Origin: JAHWKV01 sp040905365
GTDB taxonomy: Bacteria > Actinomycetota > CADDZG01 > JAHWKV01
Length of the DNA stretch: 64,000 nucleotides
Assembly (NCBI GenBank): GCA_040905365.1
Contig: JBBDRQ010000080.1
Location: 1 to 64,000 of the forward strand
Reading direction: 5' to 3'
Positions 8,144-17,193 of the stretch are shown one piece after another. Position numbers and translations under genes: made by a program. The notes under the pieces are model-generated. The model did no database searches. It was not told where the DNA came from and saw nothing but the letters and a program-made list of their open reading frames with translations. How positions within the stretch are numbered: the stretch's first letter is position 1; the number at the start of each line of letters is the position of its first letter.

Positions 8144-9616
8144 TCAACCGGCCCGGTTTAATATCCAGTCGATCAACAGCCTGGTGCCGAAACCCGTGGC
8201 TCCGGCGGGCAGGTAATGCTCGGGCTGCTCGGACCAGGCCGTAGCCGCGATGTCCAGGTGCGCCCAGGGCGTGGAGCCGCCGACGAACTCTCGCAAGAAC
8301 AACGCCGCAGTAATCGCGCCCGCGTAGCGGCCTTTGCCGATGTTGCGCACGTCGGCCACCGGGCTCGCAATCAGGCTCCGGTACTCCTCGACGAGCGGCA
8401 GCTCCCAAATCCGCTCACCGGTCCTCTCCGACGCCGACCGCAACTCGGCGCAAAGGTCCCCGTTGTTGGAGAAGACCCCGGCCACCTTCTGGCCCAGCGC
8501 CGCCCCGACCGCTCCGGTGAGCGTCGCCGCGTCGACGATGGCGTCGGGTCCCTGCTCGCTCATCCAAGCCAGGGCGTCGGCAAGCACCAAACGACCCTCA
8601 GCGTCGGTGTTTAGCACCTCGGAGGTCTTGCCGCCGTAGTGGCGGATGACGTCACCGGGCTTGACCGCCCGGCTCGACGGCATGTTCTCGGCAAGCGCCA
8701 CCGCAGCCTGGACCTTGATCTTGGGCATGAGCCTCGGCAACGCCGTAATCGCACCGAGAACCGCGGCTCCCCCGGAACAGTCCTTTTTCATGGTCTGCAT
8801 GCCTTCGCCGCTTTTTAAGGACAGGCCGCCTGAGTCAAAGGTGATTCCCTTACCGACCAGCCCCACGAAACCCTCGGCGCCGCCGGGATCGTAGGTGAGC
8901 ACGATCAGCCGGGGCCCCGACGCACTGCCCTTGCCCACGGTCAAGATGCCGTCCATGCCCTCGTCGCTAAGGCGCGACTCGGAAAACACCTCAACCTGCA
9001 GACCGGCCTGCTCCGCGCGGGCACGGGCCAGGTCTGCGATAACCGCCGGACCCCGGTTGCTCGGCGGCTCATTGATCAGATCCCTAGCCCAGATGGCCGC
9101 CTCGGTAAGAGCTTCGACCTTGTCCAAGTCGGCTTGCGATGCGCCCAATACCTCCACGGTGGCGCTGGCCACCGGTTTGTCGCTGAGGTAGCGGTCAAAG
9201 GTGTAGCAGCCCAGCGCAAAGCCCTCGGCCGCGGCCGCCACGCCACCGGCGACCTCCTGTCCGATGTCGAGCACAACCGAGGCGTAGCCTCCCGAACAAC
9301 GCGCGGCAAGCCCGCCGGCGCGCCGCACGTGCTCGGCGGTTACCGAGGACTCCTCACCCAGCCCCACCACCATCACCGCGTGCGCGGGCAGTCTGCCGAA
9401 ACACGGCATCACCGTCGCCTGCCCCTCGGCCCCCTCGAACGAGGCGAACGAGCCCAACGACTTGGTGGCGGCCAAATGCCTGCCCAACTCGCCATCGAGG
9501 GCCCGGTCGACCCTGGCCGCCTCCGGGCGCAAGACGTTGCCTTTGACGGCCCCGACCACCAACAGGTCGCCCTCGGCGTCGGTAGAGGTGATCGCGCCGG
9601 GATTGAAGGTTGGCAT
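8144..9616 (-). CDS. pepA: Leucyl aminopeptidase (M17)
   Basis: A 490-residue cytosolic metallo-aminopeptidase. The C-terminal catalytic domain has the metal-binding blocks KGITFDSGG and NTDAEGRLVLADAL, with the lysine, aspartate and glutamate ligands of family M17; the N-terminal ~160 residues are the less conserved macro-like domain. GGGGGA lies before the ATG. The role is peptide turnover; PepA homologues can also bind DNA, but nothing here shows that. Confidence 0.95.
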   Translation of the reverse strand: MPTFNPGAITSTDAEGDLLVVGAVKGNVLRPEAARVDRALDGELGRHLAATKSLGSFASFEGAEGQATVMPCFGRLPAHAVMVVGLGEESSVTAEHVRRAGGLAARCSGGYASVVLDIGQEVAGGVAAAAEGFALGCYTFDRYLSDKPVASATVEVLGASQADLDKVEALTEAAIWARDLINEPPSNRGPAVIADLARARAEQAGLQVEVFSESRLSDEGMDGILTVGKGSASGPRLIVLTYDPGGAEGFVGLVGKGITFDSGGLSLKSGEGMQTMKKDCSGGAAVLGAITALPRLMPKIKVQAAVALAENMPSSRAVKPGDVIRHYGGKTSEVLNTDAEGRLVLADALAWMSEQGPDAIVDAATLTGAVGAALGQKVAGVFSNNGDLCAELRSASERTGERIWELPLVEEYRSLIASPVADVRNIGKGRYAGAITAALFLREFVGGSTPWAHLDIAATAWSEQPEHYLPAGATGFGTRLLIDWILNRAG

Positions 9617-10078
9617 CTGGTGGGTCCCCCTAGTCTTGTAAGAGTTCGTCTTCCTGCAATATTGCCGCCAGTCTATCCATTGCTCGCCCCGAACCTCACC
9701 CGCAACAACCGTCGGCCGGGCGGACGAGAAATGTTCCCGACCCGGGCGTTTCGGTCTTTCCCGGCACAGATTCGGTTGGTAGTGTCACCCCGGATCAAGT
9801 CGCTTCCCCGTGGGTCCCTGCTAGCCACACTTCCCACCGGCGGAAGGGCTGTCCATGCAAACCCCCGGCAGAGCAGGAATCACACCTGCGACCCCCCGGC
9901 CACCGCTTGCACGCCCAAAGCCTCCCAGCATGCGCACCAAATCCCGCTCGTCGAGACAATTCTGCGCGAAATTACATCGATGTAGTTTTTTAGCTCAAAA
10001 TCCGTCAGGCACTACATATACGGTGTTATCTTGCCGCGGAGCATAGATATTGTGTGCTGGCATCGACTGAGGTAAGTC
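9617..10078. other. Gene-free stretch of about 460 bases
   Basis: This is the divergent region between pepA (minus) and the SepX-like gene (plus). I find no credible protein gene. It holds a 12-base palindrome TACATCGATGTA (9973-9984) followed by a T-run, AT-rich promoter-like words (TATACG, TTATCT) at about 10015-10030 that could drive the SepX-like gene, and a degenerate T-arm-like fold on the minus strand at about 9866-9892 that does not make a tRNA. Confidence 0.5.
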
Positions 10079-10813
10079 ATGACAGGTGTTCTCGTTGCTC
10101 TGTTGGCGATCCTGTGGGCGCTGGTTCTGATCCCTCCGCTTGTGAGGGTCAGGGACAACACCTCGCTGGGCTCCGTGGGCTCGTTCAACAGAGGGATGCG
10201 GGCGCTGGGTTCCGGCCAGGATCAATCCTTTACAGGAGGAAGGTACGTTTTGACCCCTAAGACACCCCTGGACGCTCCCGACCCCCGCGAAATCATCTTC
10301 CGGCGCCGCCGGATATTCTCGGGCCTGGTCGCCGGACTGGGTTGCACGCTGGTGCTGGGCGCGATACCGGGCCTGCGGGTACTGTGGTGGGCCAGCTTCA
10401 TCCTCGCTGTCGCCGTCGCAGGATTCGCCGCCTTTCTCGTTTCGGAGAAGAACCGCAACGACTACCTCAAGCTCAAAGGCGCCAACCGGCCGCCCTATCA
10501 ACGCCAGGCTCCGCACCAGGCCGCTCCGTACCGGCAACAGGCTTGGTTCCAGCAGCAAGCTCCGTTGCGGCAGGCTTCGTTCCAGCAGGCTCCGTACCGG
10601 CAGCAGGCTCCGTACCGGCAGCAGGCTTCGTTCCAGCAGGCTCCGTACCGGCAGGTAACCGCTGGCGTCCCCTCCCTGCATCTGTATGAAAATAATTACG
10701 AGCCGGCCGTACGGACGATGAGCCGGCAGCAGCCGGTCTTTCGTATTCTCGATGAAGACGATGAGGACGACGGCCTGAGCGAGTTGGGCTGGGCGCGAGC
10801 CGGTCAACTGTAG
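10079..10813 (+). CDS. SepX/GlpR-like divisome membrane protein with Gln/Arg repeats
   Basis: A 244-residue membrane protein. It has an N-terminal helix (residues ~3-22), a cytoplasmic loop, two helices (about 80-125), and a Gln/Pro/Tyr/Arg-rich tail with repeats of QQAPYRQ type (about 140-195) ending in an acidic segment (DEDDEDD). The N-terminal hydrophobic segment ending in IPPLVRVRD and the galU/moa neighbourhood match the actinobacterial SepX/GlpR family, which acts at the cell division site with Glp or Wag31. The identification rests on architecture and context. GAGGT precedes the ATG. Confidence 0.7.
   Translation: MTGVLVALLAILWALVLIPPLVRVRDNTSLGSVGSFNRGMRALGSGQDQSFTGGRYVLTPKTPLDAPDPREIIFRRRRIFSGLVAGLGCTLVLGAIPGLRVLWWASFILAVAVAGFAAFLVSEKNRNDYLKLKGANRPPYQRQAPHQAAPYRQQAWFQQQAPLRQASFQQAPYRQQAPYRQQASFQQAPYRQVTAGVPSLHLYENNYEPAVRTMSRQQPVFRILDEDDEDDGLSELGWARAGQL
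10509..10656 (+). repeat. Imperfect coding tandem repeat
   Basis: The 3' part of the SepX-like gene is built from units of 15-18 bases of the kind CAGGCTCCGTACCGGCAG and CAGGCTTCGTTCCAG, repeated about eight times and coding for QQAPYR/QQASFQ. The near-identical copies favour slippage, so length variation between strains is likely. Confidence 0.75.
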
Positions 10814-10863
10814 CAACCAGACTTACGCAACCTGTCGAAGCGCCCGCCTGATAGCCTTCAGTT

Positions 10864-11487
10864 GTGGATCTCGAACCCATCCGGCGATCGCTGCGCGATG
10901 AGCTGGACGCCAAGTACCAGGCCCGCGAGCAGGGCCTTACCTTGTCCCGCAAGACGATCAGGTTGTGCGCCAACTCCATCCGGGCCATACACCGAAGCAA
11001 CCAGCGGGAAGCGTTGCGCCTACTGGGCGAGGCCAAGCTGCTTTTGGACGAGGCCGCCGCCGCAATGCGGTCGCACCCCGACGTCAAGAACGCCGGCTTC
11101 TACAACGACGCTGCCAAGGAGTATGCCGAGGGGCGGATAACCTACGCTCTTATTTTTGACGAGGAGCTCCCCGGCCCCAAGGAGCTCGAGGTGGAAGCGC
11201 CCGCCTACCTAAACGGGATGGGGGAAGCGGTAGGCGAGATCCGCCGTCACCTGCTGGACCTCATGCGCCGCGGAGATCTGGAGCGCTCGGAGCAGCTGAT
11301 GGCCGTGATGGACGAGGTCTACTACCTGTTGATCACCATGGATTACCCCGACGGCATGACGGGCGGCCTGCGCCGGACCACCGACGTCGCAAGATCGATC
11401 ATAGAAAGGACCCGGGGCGACCTTTCCACGACGATCATCCAGAATGGTTTGCGCAACGCCATTGAAGGCATGCGCGACCCCGCCTGA
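10864..11487 (+). CDS. Translin-family protein
   Basis: A 207-residue, largely alpha-helical protein. The C-terminal part, with YPDGMTGGLRRTTDVARSII and ERTRGDL, matches the conserved end of the translin/TRAX family as found in archaea and some bacteria, where the proteins bind single-stranded nucleic acid or act as RNases. Start is GTG at 10864. It lies 35 bases before tRNA-Ala. I see no signal peptide or membrane segment. Family assignment is fairly firm; substrate is unknown. Confidence 0.75.
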   Translation: MDLEPIRRSLRDELDAKYQAREQGLTLSRKTIRLCANSIRAIHRSNQREALRLLGEAKLLLDEAAAAMRSHPDVKNAGFYNDAAKEYAEGRITYALIFDEELPGPKELEVEAPAYLNGMGEAVGEIRRHLLDLMRRGDLERSEQLMAVMDEVYYLLITMDYPDGMTGGLRRTTDVARSIIERTRGDLSTTIIQNGLRNAIEGMRDPA

Positions 11488-11522
11488 CGGAAGCGCTCAG
11501 ACCGCTACAATTGGCTGTACCG

Positions 11523-11598
11523 GGGGCCGTAGCTCAGTTGGTAGAGCGCTGCGTTCGCAATGCAGAGGTCAGGGGTTCGAATCCCCTCGGCTCCACCA
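11523..11598 (+). tRNA. tRNA-Ala (anticodon CGC)
   Basis: Cloverleaf: acceptor GGGGCCG paired with CGGCTCC, D-arm GCTCAGTTGGTAGAGC, anticodon stem CTGCG/TGCAG (one G-U pair) with loop TTCGCAA, T-arm CAGGGGTTCGAATCCCCTCG. Anticodon CGC reads GCG alanine codons. CCA is encoded at 11596-11598. Confidence 0.97.
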
Positions 11599-11609
11599 AA
11601 TCGATACCC

Positions 11610-12959
11610 CTAGGGACGGGAGGCCGGGTCCTGCCGGGGACCGGCTACCCCCACCCCGGGTGGTAGATTCAGCAGGTCCGGCCCGACGAGCCCTTCCAGG
11701 AGCGAAAGCTGAGGAGCGCCGACGACGGCCATCGCGTTGGCGACGGGGCGCTCGACGGGGCCCACCACCATGTCGCCGGCTCGTGGGAAGGCAACGACTT
11801 GTTCGCTGCCGCCCCTAAGCACTAGGCGATCGCTCGGTCGGTTCACCACGGCCCCGTTGAGGACGAGGGTCGAAGAGCCGCCGCCGTCTAGATTGATGCC
11901 CTCGGTAGCGCCCAGGCCGGCTAAAAAGTTTGCTGCCTCCACCAGTGTCAACCCAGTGCTGTAGCCGGGCTGCCGGCCGTCGACGGCGACCAGGAAGCTG
12001 TGGGTTTGGTTCCAGCCCACCATCGTCCTGGGATGGCGTCCCGCCACCAGGCTTGACCCGTCGGTGGGCACGGCAACCTGACCTCCTTTTAACAGAATCG
12101 GGCCGCCGCCGATGCTCTCGAACAGCGCAGGCGACGTCTGGAGCTGAAACAGCGCCGTCGAGCCGAGTAGGTTTCCCTTCGACCGCTGCCACAATTCCCG
12201 CACCGAAACCGTACCCGTTCCCTTCCCGGCCAGGACCACGCCGTCCGGCGGTATCGCGGTGCCGCCGGACCCGTCGTTCATGGTGACCAACTCAACCAGG
12301 CCGGTGCGAGCGGGGCCGAGGGAAAGCGGCAGATCGAGCGTGCGTAGGACGAGCTCGGCGCTCGAGGAAGTGGCCGGCGTAGCGGCGCCGTAGTCCGGCG
12401 TGTACAACGTCACCCCGTCGACCGCACCCTTACGGTTGAGAGCATCGATCTTCAACTCGCCGAGGCCCGACAGCGACAAGCTTCCGGACCAGGTGACCGG
12501 GCCGGCGGCTAGCCCGCCTGCCGCGGAAACGCTGAGTTGATCGTGGTGCGGAACCGGAGAGAGCAGGGTTCGGCCGGCATGAGCGATTCCGCCCACAGGC
12601 TCACCCGTAGACGGCTGGTAGAAGTCACCGTTGATGGCGGCGATGCAGCCTACGCGCTGGCACATCTGGCTCGTTTGCTCGGATCGCCGGTTGGAAGGAA
12701 CGGTCTGCTGCCGTACCGAGGGGCTTGATTGTTGTACCCGAACGACGTGGGCGACAACGGGTCCATCGCTTCTAACCAGCCTCTGGTACTCGACCCCGGG
12801 GGCCAGCACCCGAGCCTCGTCGAGCTGATAGCCGGCGGCACTTTGAGCATGAACCGGCGACCAAAGCGCCCCGCCTGCACCTAACAGCGAAGCGACCACG
12901 CCGACGAGCACCAAGCGCAGGCTTCTCCCGACGGACCGTAGGGGAGCTTCGGTTCTCAA
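11610..12959 (-). CDS. Secreted phosphodiester glycosidase (NAGPA domain)
   Basis: A 449-residue exported protein. The N-terminus has an Arg-rich n-region and hydrophobic core ending at SPVHAQS, a likely signal peptidase I site near residue 39. The C-terminal half carries the NAGPA/phosphodiester glycosidase signature, including INLDGGGSSTLVLNG (about residue 375) and an earlier AAINGDFY block. Bacterial members of this family act on the cell surface, removing sugars linked by phosphodiester bonds; the substrate is unknown. It is divergent from the methyltransferase gene, with 183 bases between them that contain no signal I can name. Confidence 0.85.
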   Translation of the reverse strand: MRTEAPLRSVGRSLRLVLVGVVASLLGAGGALWSPVHAQSAAGYQLDEARVLAPGVEYQRLVRSDGPVVAHVVRVQQSSPSVRQQTVPSNRRSEQTSQMCQRVGCIAAINGDFYQPSTGEPVGGIAHAGRTLLSPVPHHDQLSVSAAGGLAAGPVTWSGSLSLSGLGELKIDALNRKGAVDGVTLYTPDYGAATPATSSSAELVLRTLDLPLSLGPARTGLVELVTMNDGSGGTAIPPDGVVLAGKGTGTVSVRELWQRSKGNLLGSTALFQLQTSPALFESIGGGPILLKGGQVAVPTDGSSLVAGRHPRTMVGWNQTHSFLVAVDGRQPGYSTGLTLVEAANFLAGLGATEGINLDGGGSSTLVLNGAVVNRPSDRLVLRGGSEQVVAFPRAGDMVVGPVERPVANAMAVVGAPQLSLLEGLVGPDLLNLPPGVGVAGPRQDPASRP

Positions 12960-13142
12960 GGCGACTCCGTTTCACTCAGTCACAGATCACGCGTCACGGG
13001 CTCGGGCCGGCCTTCGGGCCATGCATGCCCGCCGACTTCACCTACCCCGGGGCGAGCAATTCAAACCAATAGTTAGGCGGTTGCAATACCACCAAGCAAA
13101 ACTCGATCCTGACTTAGTAGGAAGCGAGGAAAGGAGCTGCTA

Positions 13143-14057
13143 TTGAACTCCCAGCAGTTCACCGAAACGCAGCAAGCGGACGGTACTCGAGCAGGATCCG
13201 GCCCGGCACCGTCCGCCGCAGACCCGCAAGAGCGCCAACGCAAGGTCTGGGGAGCCGGCGATTACCGCAAGATCGCCTGGCTGACCCCTGCGCTGGCCGA
13301 TACGCTCTGTGAAGCCGTAGACGTAAAAGCGGGGTCCCGGGTACTGGATGTCGCTACCGGCACAGGTCATGTTGCGCTGGCTGCGGCCCGGCGTTTCTGC
13401 CACACGACCGGAGTCGACCTCATTGCCGACTTTCTCGAGATAGGGCGTCAGCGCGCCGAAAGCGAGGCCCTGCCGGTACGGTTGGTCGAAGCAAGCGCGG
13501 AGGACTTGCCGTTCGAGGATCAATCCTTCGACTTCGTACTGTCGGTGGTCGGTGTGATGTTCGCGGCCAACCAGCAGCAGGCCGCGGACGAGATGCTGCG
13601 GGTGGCCCGACCCGGCGGGACCATCGGCTTGATCAACTGGAAACCCGACGGCTACGTCGCCGAACTCTGGAAAACCATAGCCAAGTGGGCACCGCCTCCT
13701 CCCGGGGCCCAGTCCCCTGCCCTTTGGGGCAAACAAGAGCACGTCCGGCAGCTGCTGGGATCGGGAACATCAGATATTTCCTTCGAAACCGGCACGCTTA
13801 CCCAACGGTTCCTGTCGCCGGCCCACCACGCCGAATTCTTCCTGTCCAACTACGGCCCTACGCTGAAAGTGGCGGAGTCGCTAGAGGCCGATCAACGGGA
13901 GCGGTTCGCGCGCGACATCGAAGACCTGGCCGCACGACACAACCGCGCCACCGACGGCAGCGCGGTCTTGGACTGGGACTATGTGGTGGTGAACGCCAAA
14001 GTGCGGTATGCCGAGGGTCGCGCTAAACGGCCGGCTCGATCTCGTCACGACCCATAG
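13143..14057 (+). CDS. SAM-dependent methyltransferase (UbiE/Methyltransf_11 type)
   Basis: A 304-residue soluble enzyme. The Rossmann-fold SAM site is clear: VLDVATGTGHVALAAA (motif I, about residue 68), an acidic residue after the second strand (GVDL), and SAEDLPF / FDFVLSVVGVMFA (motifs II/III). The first 35 residues are low complexity. Start TTG at 13143 follows AAAGGAG at a good distance. The 3' end overlaps the convergent transglycosylase gene by 13 bases. Substrate not deducible. Confidence 0.85.
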   Translation: MNSQQFTETQQADGTRAGSGPAPSAADPQERQRKVWGAGDYRKIAWLTPALADTLCEAVDVKAGSRVLDVATGTGHVALAAARRFCHTTGVDLIADFLEIGRQRAESEALPVRLVEASAEDLPFEDQSFDFVLSVVGVMFAANQQQAADEMLRVARPGGTIGLINWKPDGYVAELWKTIAKWAPPPPGAQSPALWGKQEHVRQLLGSGTSDISFETGTLTQRFLSPAHHAEFFLSNYGPTLKVAESLEADQRERFARDIEDLAARHNRATDGSAVLDWDYVVVNAKVRYAEGRAKRPARSRHDP

Positions 14058-14962
14058 CCCACGGGCAACTCCACATCGCCGTCGATCGTCCGGTAAAAGA
14101 CCTGCCAGTGGTAGTAACCGAGGTAGGTCCGCTCGTCCTGCATCATCTGGTCCGCATAGATCGAGATAGCCTTTACGTACCTGGGCGTCGGGTTGTAGGC
14201 GTGCAGGGCCCGGTCCATGTTGCCCGGGGCCCCCGAGGCCTTGAGATACCTTCCTGCAGCCCGGATGGAGTCCAGGGGATCGTTGATGTCCCCTTCGCCG
14301 TAGGCGGCCCAGGTCGGTGGAATGAACTGCATCGGCCCCTGCGCGCCGGCGGTGCTGGTGCCCCGGATGCGGCCCATACGGGTTTCTACGAGGTGGATCG
14401 CGGCCAGGTACTCCCACCGCACGCCGAACTCGGTCTCCGCCTGACGGTAGTAGCCGAGCAGCTCCTCGGCCGGAGGCGGTTCAATTATCCGCCACGGCGG
14501 CAGCTGCGGTTGCGGGCGGGTAAGCGCCCTCAGCTCCGCGCCGGCCGTGATGTTGGCCTCGGCGGCGGCAATGAGCTCCTCAGGCAACTGGGCCAAAGCC
14601 TCGGGGCGCCACTGCGGGTTGGCCACCAAGGTCCGGTAGGCGGCCTGCTGCACGCGGGCAAACTCGGCCGCCCTCTCCGGAGAGGTCTCGTCGGAGCGTA
14701 TGCCCGCTTCGGCGGCGGCCAGCGAGCGGCCGGTGGCCTGCGGTCCCTCCAAAGAGGTAGGAACCGGCGGCGGACTGGGGCTGGCCGGCACCGGCGGCGG
14801 GGTGGGGCTCGGGTCCGGGCTCGGGCTCGAAGGTGGGCTCGGCGATACCGCCGGTGAAGGGTCCCGTCCCGGCGAGTTGGCCGGGTTGGGGCCTTCGGTG
14901 GCAGGGGCCGCGCAGGAGCTCATCAGCAAGACGGCGATCAAGGCGCCGAGGAGGTGATTCAC
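14045..14962 (-). CDS. Lytic transglycosylase lipoprotein
   Basis: A 305-residue lipoprotein that would cleave peptidoglycan glycan strands. The lipobox LMSSC has Cys at residue 17. A long Pro/Ser linker (about 30-70) reaches through the wall to a helical region and an SLT-type domain (about 170-290). That domain contains a Glu in HLVETRMGR as probable catalytic residue, GAQGPMQFIPPTWAAYG and the HAYNPTPRYV block typical of the MltB-like/SLT family. Its 3' end overlaps the methyltransferase gene by 13 bases on the opposite strand. Confidence 0.88.
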   Translation of the reverse strand: MNHLLGALIAVLLMSSCAAPATEGPNPANSPGRDPSPAVSPSPPSSPSPDPSPTPPPVPASPSPPPVPTSLEGPQATGRSLAAAEAGIRSDETSPERAAEFARVQQAAYRTLVANPQWRPEALAQLPEELIAAAEANITAGAELRALTRPQPQLPPWRIIEPPPAEELLGYYRQAETEFGVRWEYLAAIHLVETRMGRIRGTSTAGAQGPMQFIPPTWAAYGEGDINDPLDSIRAAGRYLKASGAPGNMDRALHAYNPTPRYVKAISIYADQMMQDERTYLGYYHWQVFYRTIDGDVELPVGYGS

Positions 14963-15027
14963 GCCCCCAGTGTGCCCGCAAACCGGCTATCGGACAACAC
15001 GACAAACGGAGAACCGCCCCGGATAAG

Positions 15028-17193
15028 TCAGCCGCCGCTGCACATGTCGTCGGTGGCGCCAAGCGGCGCTCGCGCGGCCCGGATCACCTCCAGCGGATCC
15101 GCCCCCGCCACGCTCACCTGCTGCCCATCGACGTCTACGGTTATGGAGCGGTCCCCCACCTGGATGCCCTCGACCCGCAGCCTGTGCATGGACGGCGGCA
15201 GGCTGGGCGCAACCCACAGCCGTTGCCGGCTAACCCATGGATCCAGCCGCAACAATGTCCGCAGCCAGGAAATCGGGGCGGAGGCGCCCCACGCCTGCGG
15301 CGAACAGGAGGCCGGGTAGGCGGCGGGGACGGAAACCTCGGAGCGGGAGAAGCCGGCGAACAGCTCCGGGATCCGCCCGCCGTCCTGCAGCGACGCCTGG
15401 ATCTGGCCCTCGATGATGCGGTGAGCCGCGTCGATCAATCCGTACCTGGCCAGACCCGCAGCGCACAGCGCGTTGTCGTGCGGCCATACCGAGCCGTTGT
15501 GGTAGCTGACCGGGTTGTATGCGGCCATACTGGCGGCGAGCGTGCGCACCCCCCACCCGGTGAACATGTCGTCGCTCATCAGGCGATCGGCCACCGCCGC
15601 TACCCGATCGGCGTCGACAATGCCAGTCCACAGACAGTGGCCCACGTTGGACGTCACCGAGTCGATCTGGCGCTTGCCCGCGTCCAGCCCCAGCGCGTAC
15701 GTCCCCTGGTCGGGCATCCAAAAGTCTTCGTTGAAATGGCGCCGAAGCGTCGCAGCCTTCGCCCGGTAGTGCTCGCACACCTGCCGATCCCCCGCCTCCT
15801 GCGCAAAATGAGCCCGAGCCAGATAGGCGGCGTAGACGTAACCCTGCACCTCGCATAGGGCGATGGGCGGCTCGGCCAGATCTCCGCCGGCGAAGCGGAT
15901 GCCGTCCCACGAGTCCTTCCAGCCCTGGTTGGTCAGGCCGTCGGCCGATTGGCGCAGATACTCGACGTAACCATCGCCGTCCCGGTCGCCGTAGTCCTCG
16001 ATCCACTGCAGGGCCCGGTCGGCGTGCGGCAGCAGCCGTTCGATCCATTCGTCGTCGGCTCCCCACCGGCGCGCCTCGCCCAGCAGCATCACGAACAACG
16101 GCGTGGCGTCGATCGCGCCGTAGTAGATGTCGCCGCCGCCCAGGGCCAGCCCGCCGGCGCCCCCGAAGCGCATCTCGTGCAGGATCTTGCCCGGCTCCTC
16201 CTCGGTGTCGGGATCCACCCTGGTGCCTTGAAAGCGCGCCAGCGTCTCGAGCACCCCGCGGGCCAAAGAGGGATCGGCCGGCATGGTCATCCACCCGGTC
16301 AGCAGCGAATCCCGTCCGAAGACCGTCATGAACCAAGGGGCCCCGGCCGCCAGGATCGGCACATCCGGGTACTCTGGGTCGAAGATCCTAAGCGCCCCCA
16401 GGTCCTGCCCGGAGGTCGCCACGGCCGCCGCCAAAGCCGGATCGTCGGTTTCCAAGGTAGGCAGACGGGCCCGCCAGGTGGCCAGCCTGCGACCAGGGGT
16501 GCCCACCTCGTCGGACTGCCCGCACTTGAACAGCGGCTCCACCGGCCTGCCGTCGAGGGCCACGGTCACCTGTACGCAGATCTCCCAGGAGCTCTTGGGC
16601 GCCACGACGCGCTCGAAGGTAGCGCGGGTGGGCTCCAGCGCTCCGGGTTCGGAGAAACCGATCTCCACCTGCTTGGTACGGCCCTGCAGGCTGCGGTGCT
16701 CGAACAGAAGGGCCTGCTCCTGCGCCTCCTGGCTGTAGCGCCCCCGCAGTCGCACCCGCTCCTCCTTCACCTCGAACAGGTCGGCGAAGTCGGCGTCGCA
16801 GCGCAGCTCCACCGACACCCGCGCGGCGCTCTGAGCGTGGTTGGTGATCACCAGCCGCTCGCGCATGCCGTTGCCGATGTGCCGGAAGCGCATGACCACC
16901 AGGTCCGAGTCCGCCGCCCCGGAGGCCGGCAGGCCGCGACAAACATACGTAGCCGAAAACGGTTCCTGCACCGAGACCACCAGCGTCTCCACGCGGTGGC
17001 CGTTCAAGCGCATCTCGAACTTCGAAAGGATGCGGGTGTCCAGCACGAACAGTCCCTGCGGCAGGTCGGGGAACATGTCGCCCGAGCGCGTCGACAGGCA
17101 AAAGGTCTGCCCCTCGACCAGGGTGACGTCCCCGCCGCCGCGCCCCACCGACGGCACCGCGGCCGCGCTGTCCCAGCCCGCCTGCCGGTTCAT
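15028..17193 (-). CDS. Glycogen-debranching-type glucosidase
   Basis: A 721-residue protein with an N-terminal GDE_N_bis-type beta domain (about 20-220) and a C-terminal (alpha/alpha)6 glucosidase domain (about 260-700). The catalytic domain contains WFMTVFGRDSLLTGWM, WKDSWDGIRF and a YHNGSVWPHDNAL block with acidic residues in the expected places. Family knowledge: amylo-alpha-1,6-glucosidase-like enzymes acting on alpha-glucans. It is translationally coupled to the GT4 gene (ATGA overlap), which suggests a shared alpha-glucan or glycoside pathway. Exact substrate is inferred. Confidence 0.88.
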   Translation of the reverse strand: MNRQAGWDSAAAVPSVGRGGGDVTLVEGQTFCLSTRSGDMFPDLPQGLFVLDTRILSKFEMRLNGHRVETLVVSVQEPFSATYVCRGLPASGAADSDLVVMRFRHIGNGMRERLVITNHAQSAARVSVELRCDADFADLFEVKEERVRLRGRYSQEAQEQALLFEHRSLQGRTKQVEIGFSEPGALEPTRATFERVVAPKSSWEICVQVTVALDGRPVEPLFKCGQSDEVGTPGRRLATWRARLPTLETDDPALAAAVATSGQDLGALRIFDPEYPDVPILAAGAPWFMTVFGRDSLLTGWMTMPADPSLARGVLETLARFQGTRVDPDTEEEPGKILHEMRFGGAGGLALGGGDIYYGAIDATPLFVMLLGEARRWGADDEWIERLLPHADRALQWIEDYGDRDGDGYVEYLRQSADGLTNQGWKDSWDGIRFAGGDLAEPPIALCEVQGYVYAAYLARAHFAQEAGDRQVCEHYRAKAATLRRHFNEDFWMPDQGTYALGLDAGKRQIDSVTSNVGHCLWTGIVDADRVAAVADRLMSDDMFTGWGVRTLAASMAAYNPVSYHNGSVWPHDNALCAAGLARYGLIDAAHRIIEGQIQASLQDGGRIPELFAGFSRSEVSVPAAYPASCSPQAWGASAPISWLRTLLRLDPWVSRQRLWVAPSLPPSMHRLRVEGIQVGDRSITVDVDGQQVSVAGADPLEVIRAARAPLGATDDMCSGG

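Noticed and set aside
9866..9892. tRNA-like T-arm on the minus strand (GCAGG...CCTGC)
   Set aside because: The loop TGTGATT is not TTCRANY, and no acceptor partner, D-arm or anticodon arm can be folded upstream; at most a tRNA remnant.
12960..13142. Possible c-di-AMP or other riboswitch upstream of the NAGPA-type gene
   Set aside because: GC-rich and partly palindromic, but none of the conserved blocks of ydaO, cobalamin, GEMM or SAM classes could be found.
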